Shown here in pieces: positions 1-10,348 of a stretch of 22,997 nucleotides of DNA (the stretch's first letter is position 1; each line of letters begins with the position of its first letter). The stretch is taken from assembly GCA_016256075.1 (NCBI GenBank), contig SDVU01000068.1:1-22997 (forward strand). Direction: 5' to 3'. Source of the DNA: Dictyocoela muelleri (taxonomy: Eukaryota > Microsporidia). Below the pieces are notes generated by a model. The model did not search any database, was not told where the DNA came from, and saw only the letters and a list, made by a program, of their open reading frames with translations. The position numbers and the translations under genes were made by a program.

Positions 1-639
1 CTAATCTTTCGTATTCACAGATAAAGTGCATGATTTCAACTATGAGTAATGAAACAGTTTTTAATGCCAGAAAAAAATTAAGAGAAATATTTAAAAAATC
101 AATGCAAGAAACAAAATTTTTTTGGTGGAATAGGCCGGTCGGTAAAAGCAGATGAAACTGTGATTTCGAGAAGGATGGTAATTAGAAATCCAACTAAGTT
201 AGATGATGAATTTAAAGATACGATTTGGATTTTGGGAGCGATTGATGATTCGGAAAATAAAAATTTTATTATAAAACGCGTTGAAAATAGACAGAAAGAG
301 ACAATTACAAAGGCACTCGACGGAATAATAGGCGTTGGTTCTGTATTATTCACTGATGGACATCCTTCATATCCCGGTGTTTGTGATAATCTAGGTTTAA
401 GGCATAAATTTGTAAATCATTCTGAAGGTTTTATTAATGATGATGGGGTTCATACAAATAATATTGAAGGGTTTTGGGCTTACTTAAAGGGTGAGATGCG
501 GAAACAACATGGAATAAAAAGGAAAAATATCGATATTTGGCTTGAGGAATTTAGTTTTAGAAAAAGATTTTTGAACAATTATGATTCTGAATCAGTTTCA
601 GAAGTATTTACAATAATCATAAAAGAAATTTTCAATTAA
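1..639 (+). pseudogene. Merlin-type (ISXO2/IS1595) DDE transposase, C-terminal part, frameshifted
   Basis: This is a cut-and-paste transposase remnant that runs in from before the window. The catalytic D-D-E set is visible: the first Asp in a GG(I)GR-VKADET segment (about 124-159), the second in LFTDGHPSYPG (about 346-375), and the Glu in HTNNIEGFWAYLKGEMRK (about 451-500). This order and the H-N-IEGFW signature are typical of the IS1595/ISXO2 family, the relatives of eukaryotic Merlin transposons. The upstream part (about 3-117, containing ARKKLREIFKKSMQETKFF) lies in another frame and the two meet at a 7-T run near 117-123, so one frameshift, or a sequencing error in the homopolymer, separates them. 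The last open stretch (about 100-639) ends at TAA. No terminal inverted repeat is visible just downstream. The family call is firm; the element's limits are not visible. Confidence 0.82.
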
Positions 640-3283
640 TTTTTTTAATTTAAAATAAAATAAATTAGTTTCGATGTTTTAAAATCATTTTTATATTTAG
701 TTGGGGTTAAATAATTTTTGTAATTTTTTGATTTTGATTTTTTTTAAAAATTGTGTTTAAAGGTAGCTACCTTGGGTGTAGACCGGTTTCCGAACAAGCC
801 CCGATATTGGAGATGATAATTTTTAAAGATCACAGAGATGCAGTTCAAGATGTATGTGAGTATTTCAAAGAAATTTTTAGTGGTGATGGAAAAGTCAATA
901 AACTCGAATTTAAGCATAAATTGATTGATGTATGGGCATAAAATTTTTTTTGTCCTAAATATAGACGAAGTCTACATGATGAAATAATTATTGAAGGCAA
1001 GGTTCGTGAATTTCTAAAAAAGGATATGATTTGTGAATCTCAAAGCAGATATGTTTCACCAGTAGTTTTAGTTAAGAAAAAGAACGATGAAATTAGATTT
1101 TGTATAGATTATAGATTTCTGAATAAAATTACCATAAAGAAGGAATATCCTATCATATTAATAGAAGATTATATAAACGAACTTCAGAACTCATCAGTTT
1201 ATTCCACTTTAGATCTCAAATACGGATATCACCAATTGAAAATAAAACATGAAGATAGGCATACGACAGCTTTTCTGACAAAAGGGTATATATGAATGGA
1301 AAATAATGAATTTCGGTCTTATAAACGCGCTTTTTACATTTCAAAGAGTTATGAACAAGATATGTGGAAATTATATTTATAAATTCATTTTTGTATACAT
1401 TGATGATATCATTATTTTTTCTAAATCACCTGAAGAACATGTTGGGCATTTAAAAATAATTTTTGAAACAATCAAAAAAGTTAATTTTAAATTGAATTCT
1501 GAAAAATGTCATTTTCTAAAAACTAAGATAAATTTTCTGGGATTTACAGTTACTCAAAATGAAGTTAATATTCCGGAAATTCAAAAAGAAAAAATAAAAA
1601 ATTGGAAAATACCTCAAAATAAAATGATATTCAGAAATTCATAGGTTTTTTTTACACTTATTTCAAAAATTTAATTCCAAATTTTCCAAATCAGATGTTA
1701 GAATTATATAAATGTATTAAAACAGACAAAATTGTCAATGAAGTAAAAGAAAGAATTGAATCAATGGTGTATTTAATTTCCAATGCTTTTCCTCTTAAAT
1801 TACCAAATTTTTACAAAACCATTATTCTATATACTTACGCTTCAAATTTAGCTTTGGTAGCAGTATTAACACAAAACTATGATGGTTTTGATTGTCCGAT
1901 ATTTTTTACAGTCAAAATTGTCTAATGCTGAAGTTAATTATACCACCACTGAAAAAGAATGTCTGGCTATTGTAACAGCAATTGAACATTGGAAACATTA
2001 TTTGGCAAACAAATTTATTATTAAGACTGATTACCAAGCATTAACTTGGTTACTAAAAAATAAAGAAATATCACAAAGATTAATTCGTTGGAATTTATTC
2101 TTACAGGAGTTAATCGTGAAATAAATTACATAAAAAGAAAATAAAATATCTTAGCTGATTCAGGATCTAGATATTCTTTTACACTTAGAGAATTGATAGA
2201 ATAAAACTTTTCTGATAATGATAAAACGTCAATAATAGGTACGGCACATGAAGATTCTGGTCATTCATGTAAAGAGGTTACATATTTACATCTCATTAAA
2301 CAATATAATTGGAAGAACATTTATAGAGATGTATGTAATTTTGTTGATAATTGTTTGATTTGCAAAAAATATACCACGCATAGACTAAATTTTCAAAAAA
2401 TTTCGTTTAAAACTAAAAGGGTCATTTAATAAAGTGCAAATTGATACTGTTGGACCACTTCCAAAGACATACAACGGCAATAAGTTCATAATCACTTGTG
2501 TATATTTAGCGATTAGACGGTTGAAGCAATGGCAGTTATCAAAATCGGCAAAAAACGTAGCAATTTTTTTAATTGAAAACATAATTCTGAGACATGGATC
2601 TCCTGAATACATAATTTCAGATCAAGAAAAAGAGTTTATAGCACAATTAGCATGTAATGTTTGTAAATTCTTTAGTTCGAAAAAATCATTCATATCTTCT
2701 TATAATACCAAATCAAAGGGTTGCATTGAAATAACTAATAGAACATTGATACACAAACTTTCAAAATTATGTAATAACAATTGGAAAGAATGGGATGAAT
2801 ATCTACCATTCGCTATATATGCAACAAGAATATCTCCTAAATCAAATACTAAGAATAGTTCATTTGAACTTTTATATGAATATAAACCGCCTATTTTATT
2901 CATTTCTGATGATACTGATAATTTTAAAGATCCTGTTGATGAAACGAATGATTTGTTATTTGAACGACTCTTTTTCATTTTTAAAATTTTACACCAAGAT
3001 GAGCTAGATTTTCGAGATCGAGAAATTTATAAAATAAATAAAGTAAAAAATATAAATGATATGAAAATAGGTTATATAGTGCTGATAAGAATTCCCGATA
3101 CTATTATAAAGAATAAGTTAGATGTTTATTGGGAAGGCCCTTATTTAATTACAAATATTGGTTTTAAAGGTAATTATAAAATTAATTACGGTGGTGTTAA
3201 AAATTTTTCTTTTAACAGAAAGGATTTACAGTTGCTGTGTCATTCAGATGATATGTGGGTAACTCCCGAGGGTGGGGAGAATA

Positions 3284-3467
3284 TGTTAGATAGATATGAT
3301 AACATACTATAAAAAGATGTGTTTTGAATGTGTAAACTTTTTTACTTTGGTAATTATTTTAAATATAATTACGAAACAAATTTAGATGTAGAAATATCTT
3401 TTTTTTCATAATATAAAACGCTTTTAAAGATTGAAAACTATAAAAAGAATACAAAATTCCTGAAACA
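3284..3467 (+). repeat. Candidate 3' LTR of the older Ty3/gypsy element
   Basis: The sequence begins TGTTAG directly after a purine-rich tract (GAGGGTGGGGAGAA, 3268-3281) and could end at GAAACA (3462-3467), giving a 184-bp TG...CA unit. The younger element in this window has the same design: polypurine tract, then TGTTGG, a TATAAAAG box and GAAACA. Here the TATA-like box is at 3439-3447. As in the younger element, the last coding segment of pol runs a short way into the repeat. No second copy is in the window, so the limits are inferred by analogy, and the repeat may extend further into the following open frame. Confidence 0.45.
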
Positions 3468-3655
3468 TGCCTTTTCAAAGAAATAAAGATTCTTTTAAAA
3501 AATATTCATCATCTTCTTCTTTACCAAATAAAGTAAATTCAAATCTTAACCCTGTTCATGATAACAAATACTCAAAACACGAACATTGGGTAAGTAACAA
3601 TTTTAATAACAAAAATGACTATTTAAATTCGATATTAAATCTTTTAAAGAATTAA
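3467..3655 (+). other. Short gag-leader-like open frame next to the candidate LTR
   Basis: A 62-codon open frame begins MPFQRNKDSFKKYSSS, 28 nt after the start of a TATA-like box. The gag frame of the younger Ty3/gypsy element begins MLFRNSLFTFKK, 27 nt after its TATA box. The shared spacing and the weak M-x-F...FKK pattern suggest a gag N-terminus belonging to an LTR or to an adjoining copy. The rest is rich in Ser, Asn and Lys and has no recognised domain. No CCC start signal precedes it, which speaks against an ordinary host gene. It is treated here as part of the fossil. Confidence 0.4.
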
Positions 3656-3703
3656 GTTAATTTATTAATAACATATTTTATTTATTTTTATTTTTATTTT
3701 CAA

Positions 3704-3733
3704 ATTTTTGGGGGTCAAAAAATGGACCTGATC
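3704..3733 (+). repeat. Merlin-like terminal-repeat remnant
   Basis: The segment GGGGGTCAAAAAATGGACCT followed by GATCT resembles the right terminal repeat of the Merlin element at 9231-10340, which reads GGGGGAAAATTATGGACCAG then ATCC. The shared parts are the G5 run, the A-rich spacer, TGGACC and GATC. It may be the right end of the Merlin copy whose transposase ends at 639, with the retroelement fossil lying between. This is an inference from one short match. Confidence 0.4.
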
Positions 3734-4073
3734 TGACTTTTTGAAGATCTTTAACTTTTTAATGTCAAGATTTTAAAATATGCTTTTTACGTCTAATTGC
3801 ATTCTATTTGTTTTAATAAATCTTTCTTATCATATTAAAATAACATTTTGCTTAATTAATGATCCTTTTTCGTTTAATAAAACAACCCTTTAACATTTTT
3901 AAATCGATCCGTTATTAATTATTAAAACGATCTTTACCAATATTAAAACAACCCTTTTCATTTATTTTATAAAAATTAATTTAAACTTGAAAATATCAAT
4001 CAAAAGATGCAAAATCATAATTTTTTAACATTCCTTAACAATTGATCATTTTCATTAAAAACTAAAAAGTCAA
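3734..4073. other. AT-rich intergenic region upstream of TOP2 with repeated short motif
   Basis: No gene is seen. A motif recurs three times, with ATTAAAAC or AATAAAAC followed by AACCCTTT or GATCTTT, near 3874-3893, 3920-3938 and 3940-3958. These may be degenerate repeats or regulatory sites for the topoisomerase gene; the sequence alone does not decide. Confidence 0.4.
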
Positions 4074-4080
4074 CCCCCAC
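4074..4080 (+). promoter_or_regulatory. Microsporidian CCC-type start signal of TOP2
   Basis: CCCCCAC lies directly before the ATG at 4081. C-rich runs immediately upstream of start codons are an established microsporidian gene signal linked with very short 5' leaders. It fixes the start choice, and the protein then begins with the expected N-terminus. Confidence 0.7.
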
Positions 4081-7000
4081 ATGGAACCTTCAAAACGAAA
4101 GAAAACAGTTGAAGAAACTTATCAGAAGAAAACACCAATTGAACACATTCTTTTGCGACCTGACACATACATTGGTTCAATTGAAAGAGAACCTTCTCAA
4201 ATGTATGTATGGGACGACAATGAAAAAAAGATAAAAAGTAAAAATATTAGTTATGTACCTGGCCTGTATAAAATTTTCGATGAAATTATTGTAAATGCGG
4301 CTGATAATAAAATCAGAGACAAGAATATGGATAAGATTAAAGTTGATATTAATAAAGAATTAAAAACTATAAGTGTATTTAACAATGGCCAGGGTATACC
4401 GGTAAAGATACACGCTAAAGAAAAAGTTTATGTGCCTGAATTGATTTTTGGAAATCTGTTGACGTCAAGTAATTATGACGATAAAGAAAAGAAGGTCACG
4501 GGTGGTAGGAATGGTTATGGAGCAAAACTTTGCAACATTTTTAGTGAAGAATTCATCGTTGAAACAGCCGATCAATCTGTTGGCTTGAAATATTTCCAGA
4601 GGTATCGAAAAAACATGAGCGAAAAAGAAGATCCCGTCATAAAACCATATATAGGACCTGATTACACAAAAATCACATTTAAACCAGACTTCAAAAGATT
4701 TGGAATGGATGGCTTTGATGACGACATTTTAGAGCTGATGTATAAAAGAGTCTACGATTTAGCAGGTATTTTGAAAAACGTTTATGTTTATTTGAATGGG
4801 GAGAAAATCCCAGTGAGAAATTTTAAGGAATATATTCAACTTTACACGGGAAGTGAAACTAAAATAGTTCATGAAATTGTAAATGATCGTTGGGAGATCG
4901 CGTTTACCGCTAGTGACGAGCAATTCCAACAAGTCTCTTTTGTAAACAGCATATGCACATCTAAAGGCGGTACGCATGTCAATCACGTTATGGACCAGAT
5001 AATTGAGCCCCTGATTGAATTAGTTAAAAGGAAAGAAAAAGGAATAAGTATAAAACCATTTCAGGTAAAGAATTGCTGTTTTATTTTTATAAACTCGCTT
5101 ATAGAAAATCCAGCCTTTGATTCTCAAACAAAAGAAAATCTAACCCTCAGAGTCGCCAGCTTTGGATCAAAATGCAAGCCTTCTGATAAATTTATCAAAG
5201 AAATCGGAAAGACTGACATAATTGAAAAAATTGTGAGCATGGCACGTGCTAAACAATCTCAGGATCTCAAAAGAACAGATGGATCGAAAACTACTCGTTT
5301 GTCAGGCATGGCTAAACTTGACGATGCAAATTATGCTGGTACAAAACAATCACCAAAATGTAGTTTGATATTGACGGAGGGTGACTCAGCTAAAACGATG
5401 GCAATTTCCGGACTTAGCGTAGTTGACCGAGGATATTACGGGGTGTTTCCCTTGCGTGGTAAACTTTTAAACGTAAGAGAGGCTACTCATAAACAAATTA
5501 TGGAAAACGCCGAGATAAACAACATAAAGAAAATTTTGGGACTTCAACACGGAAAAGTCTACGAAAGTGTAGAAAGCCTGAGATATGGTCACGTAATAAT
5601 AATGACAGATCAAGACTTCGATGGTAGCCACATTAAAGGATTGTTAATAAACATGTTTGACTACTTCTTTCCGTCATTGTTAAAAATTCCTGAATTTCTT
5701 CAGGTCTTCATAACACCTATCGTCCGTGCAACCCGAAACAAACAAACTGTCGAATTTTTTACAATTCCTGAGTATGAACAATGGAAAGCCCAGAACAACA
5801 ATGCAAAAGGATGGCATATCAAGTACTACAAAGGTCTTGGAACTTCAACTAGTGAAGACGCAAAAAGATACTTTTCCGACCTTAACAAGCACATCAAGTC
5901 ATTTAATCCGATGGACAACAACGACAAGGAAATGATTGATTTAGCGTTTAACAAGAAAAAAGCAGACTCTAGAAAGACCTGGTTAGCAAATTTCGAGCCT
6001 GGCACGTTTCTCGACAATTCACAACCAAAAATTTCAATCACAGATTTTGTAAATCGAGAATTAATTTTATTTTCGATGGCCGACAATATCCGCTCTATCC
6101 CGAGTGTTGTTGATGGAATGAAGCCCGGACAACGAAAAGTTCTCTTTGCGTGTTTCAAACGAAATTTAAGGCAGGAGATGAAAGTCGCACAACTAGCTGG
6201 TTATGTTGCAGAACATTCGGCATATCATCATGGTGAAGCAAGTCTTTGCTCAACTATTGTTAACCTAGCACAAAAATTTGTTGGATCAAATAACATTAAT
6301 CTCCTGATGCCAGAGGGTCAATTCGGTTCACGAATCATGGGTGGTAAAGATGCATCATCTGCCAGGTACATCAGCACCCGTCTAAGCGAACTTTCAAGAA
6401 TTATTTTCAATGAAAAAGATGATCCTCTCCTTAAATTCCTGAATGAAGACAACCAAAGTATTGAACCTGATTTTTACGTACCAATTATTCCGATGGTCCT
6501 GGTAAATGGTGCTGATGGAATTGGGACAGGCTGGAGTACATCGATCCCAAATTATAATCCAATTGATATCGTTCGTAACATTTATAACTTGATGGAAGAA
6601 AAAGAACTAAATGAGCTTACGCCGTACTACCGAGGATTTACTGGAAACATTGAACTTCAAGGCGATAAATTTAAAATTGATGGAGAACTTGAAATTCATG
6701 ACGATGAATTGGTGATTAAAGAACTTCCTGTAGGAGTGTGGACACAAAACTACAAAGAATTTTTAGTTTCATTGCAAAGTGAGGGAGTGATAAAAGATAT
6801 TTATGAGTACCACACCGAGAGAACTGTTTATTTTTTGATAAAATTCCCGAAGGAGAAGCCTCCAAAAAACAAGGAAGCTCTTAAGAAGAAATTCAAATTA
6901 TCGACGACTATTTCTATCAATAACATCGTCTGTTTCGATGAAAGGGGTAAAATCAGAAAATACACTATCAACGATATTCAACGAGACTTCTATCGACTGA

Positions 7001-7536
7001 GACTCGACTTCTACCTGAAACGAAAAGAATATCATCTCAAGAGACTGCAAGAACAACTAATAAAAGTTGAAAATAAAGTAAGGTTTATCAAAGCAGTTGT
7101 TGATGGCGAACTAATTGTTCAAAAAAGGAAAACTGCCGTGATTAGTCTTGAACTTGAACAAAAGAATTACTTGAAAATCGAAGATTCCTATGACTACCTC
7201 CTTAACATGTCGATCAAAAGTATGACTGTCGAGAAAATTGATGAACTCCAGAATGAATATGAAAACATGTGCAAAGAGTATCAATTGCTCCTAAAAAAGA
7301 CACCTAATGAATTATGGCGAGAAGATCTCGAAGTTTTTATTAAGGAATACGAAAAGATGGCTGCAAATGAAGATAAAATCTTGAGAGATGAAATTGATAA
7401 CAGGAAAGGTATTGGAAATAGAAAGAAGAAGAGTGACCGAAAAACTGTAAGCTTTAAAGTACCTAAAGTAAAGAAAGTTGTTATTGATGATTCTAGTGAT
7501 GATGATAAGGGTGATAGACCATGGGAGAAGTATTAA
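4081..7536 (+). CDS. TOP2: DNA topoisomerase II (ATP-dependent, nuclear)
   Basis: The enzyme passes one DNA duplex through a transient double-strand break in another, driven by ATP, to untangle and relax chromosomes. The 1151-residue frame is uninterrupted. In order: a GHKL ATPase domain with the N-box (VNAADN, residues 71-76) and the GRNGYGAK loop (142-149); a QTK switch loop (349-351); a TOPRIM domain with the catalytic Glu of EGDSA (E433), PLRGKLLNVREA, and the Mg-binding DQDFDGSH (D510, D512, D514); and a breakage-reunion domain with the catalytic Tyr in SARYISTRL (Y763) and the NGADGIGTGW segment (about 805-814). All key residues are present. The C-terminus is short compared with about 1430 residues in yeast and 1530 in human, but it ends with a basic KKK/KVKK stretch and an acidic DDSSDDD tail. 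Start chosen from the CCCCC run and the family N-terminus. Identity is essentially certain. Confidence 0.98.
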   Translation: MEPSKRKKTVEETYQKKTPIEHILLRPDTYIGSIEREPSQMYVWDDNEKKIKSKNISYVPGLYKIFDEIIVNAADNKIRDKNMDKIKVDINKELKTISVFNNGQGIPVKIHAKEKVYVPELIFGNLLTSSNYDDKEKKVTGGRNGYGAKLCNIFSEEFIVETADQSVGLKYFQRYRKNMSEKEDPVIKPYIGPDYTKITFKPDFKRFGMDGFDDDILELMYKRVYDLAGILKNVYVYLNGEKIPVRNFKEYIQLYTGSETKIVHEIVNDRWEIAFTASDEQFQQVSFVNSICTSKGGTHVNHVMDQIIEPLIELVKRKEKGISIKPFQVKNCCFIFINSLIENPAFDSQTKENLTLRVASFGSKCKPSDKFIKEIGKTDIIEKIVSMARAKQSQDLKRTDGSKTTRLSGMAKLDDANYAGTKQSPKCSLILTEGDSAKTMAISGLSVVDRGYYGVFPLRGKLLNVREATHKQIMENAEINNIKKILGLQHGKVYESVESLRYGHVIIMTDQDFDGSHIKGLLINMFDYFFPSLLKIPEFLQVFITPIVRATRNKQTVEFFTIPEYEQWKAQNNNAKGWHIKYYKGLGTSTSEDAKRYFSDLNKHIKSFNPMDNNDKEMIDLAFNKKKADSRKTWLANFEPGTFLDNSQPKISITDFVNRELILFSMADNIRSIPSVVDGMKPGQRKVLFACFKRNLRQEMKVAQLAGYVAEHSAYHHGEASLCSTIVNLAQKFVGSNNINLLMPEGQFGSRIMGGKDASSARYISTRLSELSRIIFNEKDDPLLKFLNEDNQSIEPDFYVPIIPMVLVNGADGIGTGWSTSIPNYNPIDIVRNIYNLMEEKELNELTPYYRGFTGNIELQGDKFKIDGELEIHDDELVIKELPVGVWTQNYKEFLVSLQSEGVIKDIYEYHTERTVYFLIKFPKEKPPKNKEALKKKFKLSTTISINNIVCFDERGKIRKYTINDIQRDFYRLRLDFYLKRKEYHLKRLQEQLIKVENKVRFIKAVVDGELIVQKRKTAVISLELEQKNYLKIEDSYDYLLNMSIKSMTVEKIDELQNEYENMCKEYQLLLKKTPNELWREDLEVFIKEYEKMAANEDKILRDEIDNRKGIGNRKKKSDRKTVSFKVPKVKKVVIDDSSDDDKGDRPWEKY

Positions 7537-7731
7537 TGATGAATAAATATTAAGTTTAATATATTTTTTCAGTTTAAATAGATATGAAAATTTTTAAACT
7601 TAAATAAGTTAATAAAGGTAGGTTAAATAGGTTATATTAATTATTTAAGATAATTAAAAGTAAATTTATCAAAATGATTTGATAAGAGGTTAATGAATTT
7701 TAAAAAAATTTTGTTATAATTTTTTAAATTA
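7537..7731. other. AT-rich 3' flank of TOP2
   Basis: No gene is seen. AATAAA occurs at about 7542, close behind the stop codon, and could serve as a polyadenylation signal, but AT richness makes chance matches likely. Confidence 0.35.
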
Positions 7732-8167
7732 ATTACATGCTGAAAATATCCAAATTTTTCCACACGGTGTTGTCTTCAAATTTGGGTTTAAGACTTTAGT
7801 TCTTTTTGTCCAAGTAATACACAATTCAATAGCTAATAGTAGTATACAAGATTTCTTTAATCAATGACTCAATAGGATACAGATAATTAGAGACCATTTC
7901 ATGATTTTATATTTTTCACTACATTTTATTGATATTTCATAGAACTCATGCCAACACATGGAAAACTTTCTTCGTGCTTCACTATAAAACATTATACTAA
8001 GTCTTAATAGGCTATACCTCATTAGAACAACTGTATATTATCTATAATTCTATCGATATTGACCGCATAATGTCAATCCCTATTTTTTATTAAAGCGACT
8101 TTAAATAAATTATAGCCACTTTATTTTAGTAACATTCAAGAGTGCGAATCACTGAGCTATCATTCCC
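7732..8167 (-). repeat. SINE-like dispersed repeat, full-length copy A
   Basis: This is a 436-bp copy of a family seen repeatedly in this window. Read on the minus strand it starts with a tRNA-like head containing TAGCTCAGTGA (plus-strand 8149-8159; compare the pol III A box). The body contains ATATACAGTTGTTC, GGTATAG, TTAAGACTTAGT, TAGTGAAAAAT and GAGTCATTGAT, and it ends in CAGCATGTAATT. The B box is decayed. The length equals that of copy C and the 3' end matches copies B and D, so this looks like a defined mobile unit. No coding potential is evident. Confidence 0.65.
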
Positions 8168-8350
8168 AAGTAATTATGCCTTTTGAAAAAAAAAGTTACA
8201 TATAAGTGCTGACCTTAATTATAGGAAAGATAGATACACATTTCATTTTTAAAAATTTATAATCATAATCACTTATTTGTTGTATATAAGGTTTATTTAT
8301 TAATATGTTTTATTAGAGTATTGACGTGAATAAATGGACGATAATAATAT
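8168..8350. other. AT-rich spacer between two repeat copies
   Basis: Nothing recognisable is seen. Confidence 0.4.
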
Positions 8351-8592
8351 ATATTACATGCTGAGAACACCTATGTCTGTCAACCCAGGGAGTCTCGCCT
8401 ACCATAGTCTTTAGAGATTTGGTTCTTGTTATTCCGATAATATGTCACTTCACTACCCAGAAACCCAGCTTAATACGCGATTTTCGTTTTATTAATGACT
8501 CAATATAATACATGCAATCTTGCCTTTCATAGATTTTTATTTTTCACTACTTTATTTGCCGAGATGCGTCGCCGCACTCATTTCCACAACAG
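8351..8592 (-). repeat. SINE-like dispersed repeat, tail-half copy B
   Basis: On the minus strand this carries the family's body and 3' end: CGGCGACGCATCTCGGC, AAAGTAGTGAAAAA, GAGTCATTAATAAAACG, CTGGGTTTCTGGGTAG, AACCAAATCTAAAGAC and CTCAGCATGTAATAT. The tRNA-like head half is absent. A weak piece of the head side occurs at about 10694, across the Merlin insertion, so this copy may have been split. Confidence 0.6.
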
Positions 8593-9222
8593 AGAGTATG
8601 TATTTCAGCCCTGGGATCTCGGGATCTTGAAATAACCTATATTATGGTTTTTTCAATCCTCCAATCCCAGGATCCGAAAAAGCAAAATTCCGTGATTCCG
8701 GTATTTCTGACCTATTATAAAGCGCTTGTAAAAAGAATGAAATATGATGCTATACCTAAGCTGTTTGCCTTATTATTCACGAAAGTGTAGAAGTAATGTT
8801 TCATAAACAGATTTTATAATGGTTCTTTCTTCTGTTGAATGCTGTAGACAAATAATTTTTAATTTGTTTAAAGACCTAAAATCAAAAATTTTGTATTAAA
8901 ATCTTTTTTTGATTCCAAAATATTTGTAAAGTAAGAAGGATACGTCAAGTAAAATTTCATTTTCTATGAACATATTGAAAGAATAAAATAAGATTTAAAA
9001 AACTTTAATTGTAAGGATGAATTATATAAATACATTAAAAAGGTTTATACATCGATTCAGTATATTCGATTTAAATTACTTCTTTAAAAATAAAACGAGA
9101 AATGATATTTGAAAAAATGGAAAAAATAGATGTCGTATCATGGGTATTTTAATATACTATGACCATTTAACTAAAAAAGTAAATAAAGCGTGCATTTTCT
9201 TATCAAGATAATTTTTTATGTG
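8593..9222. other. Non-coding region with no clear gene
   Basis: No open frame of note is seen. Between about 8609 and 8712 there are GGGATCTCGGGATC and CAATCCCAGGATCCG/CCGTGATTCCGG stretches that resemble C/G-rich pieces near 10568-10612, possibly decayed ends of another small element. The rest is AT-rich and featureless. Confidence 0.4.
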
Positions 9223-9230
9223 AAAATCAG

Positions 9231-10340
9231 AGATCTGGTCTAAAATTCCCCCAGGGGGGGGAATTTTGGACTAGTTATTTAAAAAAAATTTATGTTATCT
9301 ATGAAACCCGAACAATTTAATATAAAAATTGAATATATGAATACTAATGAGCTTTTAAATTTTTTAATTGATAATAATTATTTACGAAAAGAGTTTTTTT
9401 TTGCTCCGAATGTAAATATTCATGTGTATTACGGTCATATACTAGAAACCCAGATGACTTTGCTTGGAGATGTATGACTAAAACTTGCAAAAACAATAAG
9501 AAATATTTTTCAATAAGGACAAACAGTTTTTTTCGAGAATCTAAACATACCTTTGAAAAAAGTATTTAACGTGATTTTATTTTATAGTTCTAGGATGCCA
9601 CAACATAGTATCATCAGGTATTTGGATTTAGAAAGAAAGACCGTATTTAAAATAATTAATAAAATAATTGAAAGAATGCCGTAACCTGATTTTTGATCAG
9701 GCAAATTAGGCGGTGTGGGTAAAATAATTCAGGTAGATGAAACTATGATGAATTATAAAGTGAAAAGACATATAGGTAGATCTCCTATGAACAAAACCGA
9801 TGCATTGTGCATTATCGAATTCGACACAGAGATAAAACGTGTGTTCGCATGCACAATAGATAATAAAAAAGAATTCACCATTGTCCCTATTATATGTTCT
9901 CAAGTAGCATCTAATAGCATAATATGGACGGATGATCATGGTGCGTATTGCAATTTAAAGGATTTATTTCGTGATCAAAGAACTGTTATTCATAATTATA
10001 GTTTCATCAATTATGATACCGGTGTTAACATTCAAGCTGTCGAGTGTTTTAATAATTTAATAAAAAAAGAAATAAAATCAAGGATGGGAGTCAAAACTGA
10101 AAAAAGAAATAAGTTTTTAAAAGAGATATGTTATTATTATAATAAAAAAAGGATTTCATGAACAAAATTCTAAGTTTAATTGAAATTAATTAATTGAAAT
10201 TAATTAATCAAAATCTTTTTAACAATGTTAAATCGTATAAATTATTTTCTTTAATTTTTTTATTATTTTTAAAAATTGATCTATTTTCACGGGAAAATTT
10301 TGGACCAGCTACCCCCGGGGGAAAATTATGGACCAGATCC
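9231..10340 (+). mobile_element. Merlin-type DNA transposon with terminal repeats and 8-bp target duplication
   Basis: The 1110-bp element is bounded by inverted ends: AGATCTGGTCTAAAATTCCC at the left, and at the right the reverse complement GGATCTGGTCCATAATTTTC. The flanks are AAAATCAG (9223-9230) and AAAATCAA (10341-10348), a 7/8 match, fitting the 8-9-bp target duplications known for Merlin elements. Each end holds two copies of a GGGGGAAAATTTTGGACCAG-like unit; at the left they face each other and make a hairpin-forming palindrome. Inside is a broken ISXO2-like transposase. A 16-bp tandem duplication (TTAATTGAAATTAATT type) lies at about 10179-10209. Confidence 0.82.
9292..10161 (+). pseudogene. 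Merlin-type (ISXO2/IS1595) transposase, several breaks
   Basis: The N-terminal part (9292-9477) contains NYLRKEFFFAPNVN. It continues in other frames with WRCMTKTCKNNKKYFSIR (about 9465-9520) and KKVFNVILFYSSRMPQHSII (about 9560-9620), followed by the catalytic part (9715-10161). Two frameshifts (near 9470 and near 9555) and two in-frame stops (about 9682 and 9694) separate the parts. The catalytic segment keeps the first Asp in GKIIQVDETMM, the second in IIWTDDHGAY and the Glu in IQAVECFNNLIKKEI, where the usual W of the family is Asn. It ends in a basic KNKFLKEICYYYNKKR-like tail. It belongs to a lineage clearly different from the copy at 1-639. Not functional as written. Confidence 0.8.
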
Positions 10341-10348
10341 AAAATCAA

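Larger units (their letters stand above)
750..3660 (+). mobile_element. Old Ty3/gypsy LTR retrotransposon, 5'-truncated and broken
   Basis: Pol segments appear in Ty3/gypsy order: reverse transcriptase (about 1030-1640, with an F-YIDD active-site segment), RNase H (about 1880-2120), the H2C2 zinc finger of integrase (about 2260-2370) and the integrase core with its C-terminal region (about 2430-3312). RNase H before integrase defines the Ty3/gypsy type. No gag or protease is recognisable upstream and no 5' LTR is seen, so the copy is truncated at about 750. It is a fossil with at least four breaks. A purine-rich tract (3268-3281) followed by TGTTAG (3284) looks like the junction with a 3' LTR. 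The copy is clearly older than the element at 19273. A terminal-repeat-like sequence of Merlin type just beyond it suggests nesting. Confidence 0.85.

Noticed and set aside
160-639. Bacterial insertion sequence or bacterial contamination suggested by an IS1595-type transposase
   Set aside because: Merlin relatives of this family are common in microsporidia, base composition matches the neighbours, and several lineages coexist with eukaryotic genes and retroelements.
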